This document shows, in pieces, positions 1-8,666 of a stretch of DNA of 64,000 nucleotides (positions within the stretch are counted from its first letter, which is position 1; each line of letters starts with the position of its first letter). This stretch comes from a virus. The notes beneath the pieces are model-generated. The model saw nothing but the letters and a program-made list of their open reading frames with translations, had not been told where the DNA came from and made no database searches. The position numbers were made by a program, and so were the translations under genes. The stretch spans positions 1 through 64,000 of the IMG/VR virus record IMGVR_UViG_3300033149_002674; one strand, given 5' to 3'.

Positions 1-1481
1 CCAATACAATTAATAATCTCAACGAGGGTCTTCTTGTAAACGCTGATGATCAGGGTGCTAAAACAACCCTCACTCCATTCTTGAATAGAAAGACAGCCAT
101 ACCTGCACTTCTTGAGCATATGCTTGAGGATGAAACAGTTGATGATATTGGAGTTGGCTCAGGTAATAGATATGTTCTTAAAGAGCATATGATTAAATCC
201 AGGACTTATACTGAGACACCTCCTCCATACACATCGGTACAGGTGAATGGTCTTTTGGGTGAGGGCTTCATCGATGCACCATCTGGATTAGACGCAAACC
301 TTCCTTCTGCTGGTGGTGGTAACCAAGTTGTATCTGCTTATGCTGTTGATTACGACATGTGGTATCAGTATGGATTTAGAGCTTCGAACTCTGTTCCTGC
401 ACCATGGGCTTCTGACCCAAGGGCTCAGTGCGCTCCATATGCTGTTTACCTTCTGAATAAAGCTCGTATGAACATCTTTGGCGGCTCGGTCACCGTACTA
501 GGTTACAATGAGTACTATCAGGCTGGTGATGTTGTTTATATTGAAGACGATGATATGCTTTTCTACGTCTCTTCAGTATCTCACTCGTTCAGTTGGACAG
601 GCCCTCTTGAGACTACCCTTACATTAACGTATGGACACTCTCCAGGAGAATACATACCAACACCTTTGGACTTGATTGGCAAGCACCTCTATGCGGCTCA
701 GGGATTCAGCGAGAAGTTCAAGAACTCCAGGTTCAAGACCTCTGGTTCAGACATTTCTGTGGGCTCTTTTATTATCAATAGCGGTAACGACCCTGAGTCT
801 ATTCTTACTGGTCCTAACGGCAAGCGTAATAGAGAAGTTTTATCTAAGATGCTTTATGGTTTATCTGGCGCTATTAACAGGAATGTAAATAGGAATGAGA
901 GGCCTAAGTTAGAGCTTAGAGTTTATACTGATGGCGGAAAAGTATCTTCGCTTAGTGCTGCTGGTCAAAACATCAGAAGGTTCATGACAGCTCCAGAAAG
1001 ATTTACAACATTGAACTCTAAGATAATTGGAGATGCAGATGTTCAAAATAACTTTAAAGTTAACCTTTCAGACGTTGAGCTTGTTCAAGTAGATATAGAT
1101 AATGATACAATGACTCCTTCAGCAGATGCATGGAATCTTGTTAGATTGATTAGACGTTCTGGTGTCCCTGGCCGTCCTAGCCTCAATACGGAAGGTGATC
1201 TTTCATTATTTGACCTTCAGGATGAACGTGCCAATCAAGATGCTAGTGGAGAGACAGCAGATTCTTTAGATAATATTTTAATGACTTACATTATTGATGC
1301 ATGGGTTGTGTTTGAGCCTGTAGAGGAAACAACAGAGGTATCCCTAGAGGAAAATCAAGCAGCGCAGGAAGGTAACGCAGAGGTTGCAGCTGCTCAAACT
1401 GCATCAAGAAATGCAGAAACGCTTTCTGGATTTGAGGGAGATCCCTTTGGAGCAGACGGTGAGATTATCAACGATTTATGA
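1..1481 (+). CDS. Putative tail/baseplate hub protein, 5' end outside window
   Basis: The reading frame is open from base 3 through the left edge, so the gene starts upstream; the internal TTG at 81 is not a convincing start. About 490 residues are visible. A segment near bases 480-680 reads GDVVYIEDDDMLFYVSSVSH and continues into a TTLTLTYG strand and a PGEYIPTPLDLIGKH stretch. This resembles the beta-rich end of gpD/gp27-like hub proteins, which form the ring under the tail tube. The C-terminal 60 residues are acidic and Ala/Glu-rich, probably flexible. It lies 11 bases before the spike gene, the usual hub-spike order in contractile tails. The structural role is fairly safe; the precise hub assignment is inferred from context and one motif region. 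Confidence 0.6.
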   Translation, partial: NTINNLNEGLLVNADDQGAKTTLTPFLNRKTAIPALLEHMLEDETVDDIGVGSGNRYVLKEHMIKSRTYTETPPPYTSVQVNGLLGEGFIDAPSGLDANLPSAGGGNQVVSAYAVDYDMWYQYGFRASNSVPAPWASDPRAQCAPYAVYLLNKARMNIFGGSVTVLGYNEYYQAGDVVYIEDDDMLFYVSSVSHSFSWTGPLETTLTLTYGHSPGEYIPTPLDLIGKHLYAAQGFSEKFKNSRFKTSGSDISVGSFIINSGNDPESILTGPNGKRNREVLSKMLYGLSGAINRNVNRNERPKLELRVYTDGGKVSSLSAAGQNIRRFMTAPERFTTLNSKIIGDADVQNNFKVNLSDVELVQVDIDNDTMTPSADAWNLVRLIRRSGVPGRPSLNTEGDLSLFDLQDERANQDASGETADSLDNILMTYIIDAWVVFEPVEETTEVSLEENQAAQEGNAEVAAAQTASRNAETLSGFEGDPFGADGEIINDL

Positions 1482-1492
1482 TAGGTGAATGA

Positions 1493-3502
1493 ATGCCACG
1501 TATAGGTCCAACAGTAGGTTTAGCAGTTGAAGCTACAGTCAAAGAGATTGACTTCAACAAAGGTACTATTAGAATAGTAATAAACCTAGCGAAGTCAGAT
1601 GTAGTGGATAGGATACATGATGCTCCTATACCAGCAGCGTGGACAGGTGCGGCTGGTGAGTTCTCTGGAGGTTATCCTGCAGTTGGCTCTACCGTATTGG
1701 CAACTCAGGGTCAGGGTGGTAGATGGTCCATTCTATCCTATGCGCCTTCAAATGGTATTTTTGGAAACAGAAACACTATAGAATCCAGATCATTCAGGCA
1801 AAACAGAATGTCTGCTCTCAAGCCTGGGCGACATCTCATTCAGGTTAAGAACAACATCAGGCACATTACTGATCCAGATATTGGCTTTCAGTTTGGTGAC
1901 CCAGATCAGTTCGTTCACTCAGATCCAGCAAGAGGCATTCACTCAAATACCTTTGAGTCTAACATGGCCTTCACAGAGGCTCATCGTTCTATTGTTGGAC
2001 CTGTGTACCGTGACATTAATGCCAATGCTACTAGAAACATATCTGGCTCAGCACTTTCTTCTCATGAGTACCAGAACTCATTAGTTAAGATTGGTCTTGA
2101 CACTAGAACTAGAGCTGGAGATTCCTTTACGAGAAACCCTGCGTTCAATGAGGCAAGAGAAGTCGTGTATGAGTTTGAGAACTCATTTGGCTTCACCAAC
2201 GATCAAGAAGAGGAGTCTATATACGATGGCATTACCATCCCAAATGCTCCTAACTATTTCCCAAGAACATCATCAAGAGCTGATGCGCTATCGCTATCTC
2301 TGATTGAGCCCAACCAACTTATTGAAACCATTAAGGGAACAGCTGTAGATATCTACGGAAACATAGTAGACCTTAACCGTTCTATTATTCCAAACGGTAT
2401 TCTTGAGTCACTATCCCTTAGAGAGAATGAAGGCAATGAGTCTGATACGTTCAAGTCTCTAAGAGAGCAGGCTAGAAAATCTATCGCTTATCATTTTGAG
2501 ATTAACGCTAGGAAGTCTTCATCTCCCAACGTTGGAGCTGACCTTCTTGATCTCTTCTTAGAAGAGGAAGATTACGCAAGGAACAGGTCCAGGTTTTCGT
2601 TCGACGTTGACAAGGAAGGACAGTTCAAGATGAACGTCCCATCATCTTCCGAGGTTGGTAATGTTGGTCTGACTGTTCGTCATGAAAACTATTCTGCAGT
2701 TGCGGCGTCTGAGAATGATAACGACCCAAGAGAGTTCGTAAGGAACGTAGATAACCAAGACATCTTTGTAGATTCATTTGGTAAGGGTTACGTTTCTCTA
2801 TCAGGCTCTTCTGATGCTGGTCTTGAGGGCTTTGCATCTCCTACAGATAGAATCACTGGAGAGCCTGTTAAGCTCGGTACAGTGTTTCACAATATTGGCG
2901 AGAACCTCCCTCTTCATGCTGTGGACAATCCTGTTGTAAGATATCCTGCATCTAAGCTGAACCAACTAACTCCAATTACTGAGATTGTTTCAGAAGAGAT
3001 AATAGTCTCTGGCGATAATGCAAATGCTGGTGGGCGTTCAGGAACCATCACACTTGACGGTATGCTCAATATGTCAGTAGGCGCAAACACTGTTGACAGG
3101 CAGTCACTGTGGCTGGACCTTCAGGGTGGAATGGTAACATCAATGGGCAGGGACAAGAACGATGTATCTTGGTCAGGCAAGTTCGATGGCGATATTCTGG
3201 TAGAGATAGGCGGAACAACACCTTCAGATGACTCTAGATTCTCAGACTTAAACAATTCTTATAAACCAGGTGTTCTTGATATAAGGGTGCATTCAGGAAA
3301 TAACCAGCATGTATTAAGAATAGATGAGTCAGGTTTAAGAGTTTATTCTTTTGGTGAGGTTGATATAGTATCAAATGGAGATATGAGATTTAAATCTGTT
3401 GCTGGAGATATGTTCTTCGATGCTGAGGGCATTTATTTCTATGCAAATGATAGGAAAACTGGAAGAAAGGTTATTAGAAACCCTGGAAGGTCAATTAGGT
3501 AA
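1493..3502 (+). CDS. Baseplate spike protein with N-terminal OB-fold
   Basis: The 669-residue product opens with a region (about residues 8-90) that has the layout of the gpV/gp5 oligonucleotide-binding fold: short beta strands, then GGYPAVGSTVLATQGQGGRW, as in spike proteins where a mixed or diluted solution strand pair ends in a Trp/Ile-rich strand. The middle is Asn/Ser-rich with no recognised domain. The last 150 residues are short alternating strands (LDIRVHSGNNQHVLRIDESG, then VDIVSNGDMRF), as expected of a trimeric beta-helical needle. By family knowledge such proteins form the tip that pierces the outer membrane. No lysozyme domain is seen, unlike T4 gp5. ATG at 1493 follows AGGTGAATGA closely after the hub gene. 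Confidence 0.62.
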   Translation: MPRIGPTVGLAVEATVKEIDFNKGTIRIVINLAKSDVVDRIHDAPIPAAWTGAAGEFSGGYPAVGSTVLATQGQGGRWSILSYAPSNGIFGNRNTIESRSFRQNRMSALKPGRHLIQVKNNIRHITDPDIGFQFGDPDQFVHSDPARGIHSNTFESNMAFTEAHRSIVGPVYRDINANATRNISGSALSSHEYQNSLVKIGLDTRTRAGDSFTRNPAFNEAREVVYEFENSFGFTNDQEEESIYDGITIPNAPNYFPRTSSRADALSLSLIEPNQLIETIKGTAVDIYGNIVDLNRSIIPNGILESLSLRENEGNESDTFKSLREQARKSIAYHFEINARKSSSPNVGADLLDLFLEEEDYARNRSRFSFDVDKEGQFKMNVPSSSEVGNVGLTVRHENYSAVAASENDNDPREFVRNVDNQDIFVDSFGKGYVSLSGSSDAGLEGFASPTDRITGEPVKLGTVFHNIGENLPLHAVDNPVVRYPASKLNQLTPITEIVSEEIIVSGDNANAGGRSGTITLDGMLNMSVGANTVDRQSLWLDLQGGMVTSMGRDKNDVSWSGKFDGDILVEIGGTTPSDDSRFSDLNNSYKPGVLDIRVHSGNNQHVLRIDESGLRVYSFGEVDIVSNGDMRFKSVAGDMFFDAEGIYFYANDRKTGRKVIRNPGRSIR

Positions 3503-3505
3503 GAG

Positions 3506-4315
3506 ATGGAGTGCTACAGTTGCCATAATGAAAAGTCTAAGGATTTATTCGTAAAGAATAAAAGCCTTTGTAAATCTTGCGATTCCTTGCGTGGGGTTAA
3601 GAAGAGGTTCGAATCACTTTGCGAGAAATACGACATTGGATTTTCTGAACAAGACCATATTACTCATAAAATCTGTAATAAGTGCATTTCAAAAAAAGAA
3701 CTAAGTATGTTCAAGGGTCGAAGATCTTCTTTGTGCCTTTCTTGCGCTAAAGAAAATAGAGATGAGTCTCAGAGAAAGTTTCATGAAAGAAACCCTAATG
3801 CCGCAAAAGAAAACCAGAAAGCATATTATAGAAGAAATGCTGATATTATACTTAAAAAGCAGAGAGAAAGGTCAAAAGAACCAGGCCAAAGAGAAAAAAC
3901 AAGATTGAGAAAGATTGAGTATAGAAAAAATACCATAATAATAAATACTCCAGAGCAAAAGTTAAGGCATAATATTTCTTGTAGGATAAGAAAGGCTATT
4001 AGGAAAAACGGCGAATCCATGGTTGATATATTGCCGTATACCATTAAGGAATTAAGAATGCATTTGGAATCACAATTTGAGTCACGGATGACTTGGGATA
4101 ATTGGGGTAAGTATAGTCCAAAAACCTGGGATGACAATGATAAGTCAACTTGGACTTGGCAAGTTGATCATATTGTTTGTCAATCAGATTTGCCATATGA
4201 TTCGATGAAGCATACTAATTTCAAGAAGTGTTGGTCGCTTGATAATTTGAGACCTTTAAGTGCTAAGCAGAATGTAATGGATGGCGTTAATAGAGTAAGG
4301 CATGGTGGTGTATAA
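3506..4315 (+). CDS. Free-standing HNH endonuclease 1
   Basis: The 269-residue basic protein has two N-terminal Cys-pair knuckles (CYSC..CKSC near residues 3-26; CNKC..CLSC near 57-79), a long Lys/Arg-rich helical linker, and a C-terminal HNH-type nuclease core. The core runs from WTWQVDHIVCQ (D221, H222) through CWSLDNLRPLSAKQN (N247, N256). Such proteins are usually homing endonucleases that nick or cut a cognate site and spread their own gene. It sits between spike and downstream tail genes with no sign of an intron; its TAA shares one base with the next ATG (TAATG). It is clearly related to the HNH gene at 21830-22561, sharing WQ(V/I)DHI, LPYDSM and NFKKCW blocks. Confidence 0.88.
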   Translation: MECYSCHNEKSKDLFVKNKSLCKSCDSLRGVKKRFESLCEKYDIGFSEQDHITHKICNKCISKKELSMFKGRRSSLCLSCAKENRDESQRKFHERNPNAAKENQKAYYRRNADIILKKQRERSKEPGQREKTRLRKIEYRKNTIIINTPEQKLRHNISCRIRKAIRKNGESMVDILPYTIKELRMHLESQFESRMTWDNWGKYSPKTWDDNDKSTWTWQVDHIVCQSDLPYDSMKHTNFKKCWSLDNLRPLSAKQNVMDGVNRVRHGGV

Positions 4316-6468
4316 TGGTGTGCGATCCCAACTCGAATTCGCTTAACCCACCTAACCTTGGTCCACCACCAGATGGTTATTTTGGGCCGATCTTTGCTCC
4401 GCCACAGATCCCATTCCCAGACATCTCTTTGCCTGAGGGAATACCTAATGATATACTAGATATATTAAATCAAATATTTCTACAGATACCAGGAGGAAGA
4501 ATAATACCAAATGTTGACGGAGCATTTGATTCTGTCTATGACGCTGTAGGCAAGCTAATGAATGCTTTTGCTCCATACATGGCTTTCTACTCCTTCATTC
4601 AAGCCCTATTAAACATAATAATATGTATAATAGAAGTATTATGTGCATTGATAAACCCATTTAAGGTTATCAAGGCTATAAGAAGATTGTTTAAGCAATG
4701 TATTCCAGACTTTTTATCTATGTTTCCATGGATTGCTCTGATTGCAATGATATTAGCATTCATACTAATGCTATTAGCTCTTATTGAGTATTTAATAAAT
4801 ACAATTATTGCTCTTATTAATGACATTATCGCAAACATAACTACTCTTGCTGAAGCTGTTCAGATTGGTCATGAAGAGGGAATTATAGCTGTTACTACTA
4901 AGCTATCTTCTTTGCTTTGCTTTATTGAGCAGCTTTTTGCTATGCTTATAGCATTTCAGGTTATCTTTGTTATTATCAAAGCTCTTGCTGAATTAGGAGG
5001 CTCTAAACCCTGTAAGAGAAAGGGCGGTGACTGTTGCGATGACGAGGTTTGTCCTCCGTTTATTGGAGATTTTCCAGATGGTACTACTGGTGTATTTGGT
5101 CGTTTAATATATCACAACAGGATAAACTTGAATGTTTCCACTCTGGGAATACCCGCACTAGAAGATTTAGTTGCCCCACTAAGATCAGAGAGGTGGCAGT
5201 TCGTTGATGATCTTGACTCTCCTCAGTATCCTTTCAACGATATAATTACACCAATCAATGATAATATTTTTTGGCCTCAAGGTTTAGTGTTGCAAAAGGG
5301 AGATAATCTTAAAAATACAGTGCCTTATACTGTTAATCTTAGATTAGCTTTAGATCCATCCGTATTTGTTGACTCAAATGGAGATCCTATAAATAGTAAT
5401 AATGGATCTTTTACAGGCTATAGGTATTTTAGAGTTGATGATGTTATACTAGTAAGGCAGCCTTACAATGGTATATTGAACTATGAAAATAATTTAGATT
5501 TTGGAGATGATGCCCCCTCTCCATTAACTGGAACATCTTTCGGTGATAATGATGGAACAATTAAATTAGTGGGAGGCCTTGTATATGAAGATGATGGAGT
5601 AACACCATTTAATGTGGATGGAGAACAAGCTACAATAGATACCTTCATTCACAGAGGTACACAAACTTCTAGTAGCCTTCCTTCATCTGAAGATGGCTAT
5701 CAAATCTCTAACATAGAATGGAATCTAAAACCAAACCATCCTGTTCTTATGAAATATCAGCTTATTACTGCTGGTTGCCAGCCTGATATTCAGGCTGAAA
5801 CTAATGTTGTTGATTTGACAATACCAGACCCCACACCTGTTATAGATATATTAGGAGAGGAGGGATTGCCAGATCTTGATACGGCTCTTGAATGTTTGAA
5901 TACAGCGATAAATGATTTTAGACAAGATGTTTCTCTAGAAAAAGCTGCTATTTTTCAAAATTCAGTAGTTGGATGTTTAGAGGATCTGAGAGACCAATCC
6001 ATAAGGGTTTTTGAAAGAGGCCTGGCTGCTGGAGTTTCCACTTACAAGTCTGAGTTTACACTAGATCCAGAAATTCAATTTATTGATAGACCAATACAGG
6101 TTGCAGTTACCCTAAAAGATGCCGGTGGTAATGAGCTTGCTAATAATATACCTTCACCTGTTGATGAAAATATTGCTTCTCTACTTAAAGGAAAGGTAAC
6201 TTTTGGTTCTATATCTGATTTTTCATATGATGGATATAGCCTTTTTCTAGCAGATATAACATCTTCTTTGCCCGGTTCTGGAACAGCTCAAGTATCATTT
6301 GACGGAGACTTTTTATCGGAAGTTTTGAATCAGGATGATATTGATGCTCAGTCTGAGATATCAATAATTACGCTTCCTTATCAGTTTGTTGGTGGAGACG
6401 GTGCTGGCGGTGTTAGGCCAGATCCTCTTGCACGTCGCGATGAGACAGATGTCTCCAAGAATGAATAA
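4315..6468 (+). CDS. Baseplate-cluster protein with hydrophobic membrane-like segments
   Basis: I do not recognise the family. The 717-residue protein begins with a Pro-rich segment, then has three strongly hydrophobic stretches at about residues 89-115, 134-170 and 198-226, made of Ile/Leu/Ala runs such as ALIAMILAFILMLLALIEYL. A Cys cluster follows (C233, C240, C241, C246). The remaining 450 residues are soluble, beta-rich, Asn/Asp-rich and look structural, with three Asp-Gly-Tyr motifs. Placement inside the spike-gp25-baseplate J run argues for a virion component. A hydrophobic domain in such a protein could insert into the host membrane during ejection, but that is inference; a membrane-bound assembly factor is the alternative. 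The start overlaps the previous stop by one base. Confidence 0.55.
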   Translation: MVCDPNSNSLNPPNLGPPPDGYFGPIFAPPQIPFPDISLPEGIPNDILDILNQIFLQIPGGRIIPNVDGAFDSVYDAVGKLMNAFAPYMAFYSFIQALLNIIICIIEVLCALINPFKVIKAIRRLFKQCIPDFLSMFPWIALIAMILAFILMLLALIEYLINTIIALINDIIANITTLAEAVQIGHEEGIIAVTTKLSSLLCFIEQLFAMLIAFQVIFVIIKALAELGGSKPCKRKGGDCCDDEVCPPFIGDFPDGTTGVFGRLIYHNRINLNVSTLGIPALEDLVAPLRSERWQFVDDLDSPQYPFNDIITPINDNIFWPQGLVLQKGDNLKNTVPYTVNLRLALDPSVFVDSNGDPINSNNGSFTGYRYFRVDDVILVRQPYNGILNYENNLDFGDDAPSPLTGTSFGDNDGTIKLVGGLVYEDDGVTPFNVDGEQATIDTFIHRGTQTSSSLPSSEDGYQISNIEWNLKPNHPVLMKYQLITAGCQPDIQAETNVVDLTIPDPTPVIDILGEEGLPDLDTALECLNTAINDFRQDVSLEKAAIFQNSVVGCLEDLRDQSIRVFERGLAAGVSTYKSEFTLDPEIQFIDRPIQVAVTLKDAGGNELANNIPSPVDENIASLLKGKVTFGSISDFSYDGYSLFLADITSSLPGSGTAQVSFDGDFLSEVLNQDDIDAQSEISIITLPYQFVGGDGAGGVRPDPLARRDETDVSKNE

Positions 6469-6477
6469 GGTTGATGT

Positions 6478-8169
6478 ATGGCTGATTTTCCAGATAGAAA
6501 AATTGATTCAGAACTTGATGATACCCAGGGCGTTGAGCTTAACATATTCAAACTGTATGATAAGTTCATCTCACCTATTGAGGGTATGCGTTCTTTTTCT
6601 GCTGCGCCATCGATAGATAGGCCAGTTATAGCTGATGGTGATTTTGTATCTAACGATGCAGCTAACGCTGCTGAGTCAGACCCAACCCAGCCTCAGGAGT
6701 CAAGGACTCATGCATTCTATCGAATGATTGGCTTCCCAGTGGTGAATGATGCTGGCGCTTTCTACAATCCAGGTTACGACCCTCTGGTCAAAGCAGATGA
6801 GAGAGTGAAGACATACAATATCTCTTCATCTATTTCAGACCCAGTAAAGCTTGCACACTCACTTAGAGAGACAGATGTTAGAACAAGGCTATCAATATTT
6901 TCAAGGAGAGCAGTAGATGCATCTGTATATGCTGTTGCTATGGGTGTACCACAGGGTGTGAAGCCATTTCTTCAAATGGATGATACAGAAGGTTTCGACG
7001 CTATTACATCTCTTGATGAGCAGAAGTTCTCAGTGCCAGATAGAAAGAAGTACATCGAGTCAAGGTACGAAAGAAGAGATGGTCAGCCTATCACTAACTT
7101 CTTTCAGGGTGGTACTCATATTCTTAGGCCATTCAATGTTGATCCAAACATTGTTGACTCAGTTACTGGGCTTCCAAATGAGACCAGACATGTTGCCGTT
7201 CCATTCTTGCCGTTAAAAAGAGATACAGCAATCGATAGAGATATTTTCACCAAGCGTCCAGCGATTGAGTTCATCTTGAGACTCAGGCTTACATCACAGC
7301 CTGACAACGGATTGATTGGTTTGATTCTTGGTGGAACAGAGGAAACACTACGGGGTGAATTCACAAACTCTGAAGTATCAGAGGTTGTATCGGCGCTGCT
7401 TGATCAAGATGGCGCAGATATCTCAAATGCTGATATCATAAATAGATTAAAGAATGCCTCTGAAATTGAGCTTATAAATCTTAATAAGCTAGTTAAGACA
7501 ATCAAGGGTGTTGTAGGATTGCTTGCAGATTCTATCGATGAGATATCTGAGGTATCAAAGAAGATCAACTGGAAACCACTTCCTTTGGCCACTGGACCCG
7601 AGAGGGGCTCAGATATCACTCCTCTTTTGAAAACACTTCAGCAAACAGAGCTTGAGAAAAGGATTTTGAACCTATCTATCAGGGCTGATGAGGGTAAGAG
7701 GCAGGGTACACTATCTAATACCAATGCTTTTGCGTCAGAGGAATTTCATCTTTCTGGGTATGAGAACGTTGAGAAGACTTGGGACCGTGAGCTACAGGAA
7801 GAGAAAGAGCAGAGAGATAACCAGCAAAGAATAGGTTCTAACGCTCTATCATCTGTTGAAATAATCACTGGGGAGATTTCCGGCCTTGGTCTGATAGATA
7901 TACTGGCGATCTACACTGCATTATGGGCCATAGATATAGAGGTATTAATATCTATGCTTGACGAGCGTGCGTTCAATAGGATGCGCAATTTCAATCCAGA
8001 CTTAAAAACTGCTGCAGAAAATTCCACAAGAATAAGCATAAATGAGGCAATGCAGACATTCGAGAGACAGGTTATTAACATTCTATCTTATGCTGATAGG
8101 ATTTTGCAGCAGAAATTGGGATCACCAGTTAATTCGGAAGGCGGTAACGTACCAAGAGTGGAGCTATAA
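6478..8169 (+). CDS. Hypothetical baseplate-cluster protein
   Basis: A 563-residue protein without a family I can name. It is largely polar with mixed helix and strand. Residues about 300-390 look helical (alternating Leu/Ile with acidic and basic residues, for example ELINLNKLVKTIKGVVGLL), and the C-terminal 100 residues include another helical stretch with many Arg. No catalytic motif, signal peptide or membrane segment is apparent. It lies nine bases after the hydrophobic protein and its stop overlaps the gp25-like start by one base (TAATG), so it is very probably co-translated with baseplate wedge proteins and part of the baseplate or its assembly pathway. Confidence 0.6.
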   Translation: MADFPDRKIDSELDDTQGVELNIFKLYDKFISPIEGMRSFSAAPSIDRPVIADGDFVSNDAANAAESDPTQPQESRTHAFYRMIGFPVVNDAGAFYNPGYDPLVKADERVKTYNISSSISDPVKLAHSLRETDVRTRLSIFSRRAVDASVYAVAMGVPQGVKPFLQMDDTEGFDAITSLDEQKFSVPDRKKYIESRYERRDGQPITNFFQGGTHILRPFNVDPNIVDSVTGLPNETRHVAVPFLPLKRDTAIDRDIFTKRPAIEFILRLRLTSQPDNGLIGLILGGTEETLRGEFTNSEVSEVVSALLDQDGADISNADIINRLKNASEIELINLNKLVKTIKGVVGLLADSIDEISEVSKKINWKPLPLATGPERGSDITPLLKTLQQTELEKRILNLSIRADEGKRQGTLSNTNAFASEEFHLSGYENVEKTWDRELQEEKEQRDNQQRIGSNALSSVEIITGEISGLGLIDILAIYTALWAIDIEVLISMLDERAFNRMRNFNPDLKTAAENSTRISINEAMQTFERQVINILSYADRILQQKLGSPVNSEGGNVPRVEL

Positions 8170-8600
8170 TGTCTTTTGATTTGAAACTAGAACAAGGTGA
8201 TATTCAGATTTCTGCAGAATCTGACCTCGCTATTGTTGAAAACGGTGAGAAATTAACTCAGGATGTGCTTAAAGTTGTTACAACACAGCTTGGAGCTAAC
8301 AAAAGATTCCCTTGGTATGGCTGTCCGCTTACCCAGTCCATGATTGGAAGGGCTTTTGATTCTGTTTTCATCAGCTCAGTTGCTAGCAATCAGCTCAGAT
8401 TTAGTATCACAAACCTCCAGCGCCTCCAGCAAGAGCAGATTACGAACGATCAGGTGGTTACTAATCAGGAACAAATTGCTGCAGTTCAAAATCTTTCTGT
8501 AAACCAGAACCCTATTGACCCCAGGTTCTTCAATATAGATTTAACAGTATTATCAAAGGCTTTCCGCCGAGTCAATGCATCCTTTTCAGTAACCCTTTAG
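8169..8600 (+). CDS. Baseplate wedge protein, GPW/gp25 family
   Basis: The 143-residue product has the expected size and hallmark of the GPW/gp25 family: an N-terminal LKLEQGDIQIS strand pair, a KLTQDVLKVVTTQLGANK helix, then FPWYGCPLTQSMIGR, matching the conserved turn-PWYGS-like region that docks the wedge to the sheath. In T4 the homologue gp25 is part of the inner wedge core with gp6 and gp53, and in other contractile systems its relative binds the first sheath ring. The C-terminal half has a Gln-rich insert (residues about 85-115), which makes it a little longer than the minimal family member. It precedes the baseplate-J-like gene, the standard order. This is the best evidence in the window for a contractile tail. 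Confidence 0.85.
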   Translation: MSFDLKLEQGDIQISAESDLAIVENGEKLTQDVLKVVTTQLGANKRFPWYGCPLTQSMIGRAFDSVFISSVASNQLRFSITNLQRLQQEQITNDQVVTNQEQIAAVQNLSVNQNPIDPRFFNIDLTVLSKAFRRVNASFSVTL

Positions 8601-8631
8601 TACGCATTAAAGAACATATTAGGGAGTCCTC

Positions 8632-8644
8632 TGATATATAAAGT
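8632..8644 (+). promoter_or_regulatory. Candidate phage promoter motif upstream of baseplate J gene
   Basis: The 66-base gap before 8667 contains TGATATATAAAGT. The 9-mer TGATATATA is repeated exactly upstream of the HNH gene at 21814, and ATATAAAGT is repeated exactly upstream of the fibre gene at 60860 (60747-60755). No good -35 hexamer is present at the proper distance, so if it works it may be an extended -10 or a late-type promoter read by a phage sigma factor. Evidence is motif recurrence only. Confidence 0.3.
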
Positions 8645-8666
8645 ACTGAATTTTAAAGGGATGTGA

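Noticed and set aside
3600-3625. GGTTCGAATC, like a tRNA T-arm
   Set aside because: It is inside the HNH coding frame and no acceptor or anticodon stems can be built around it; no tRNA gene is seen in the window.
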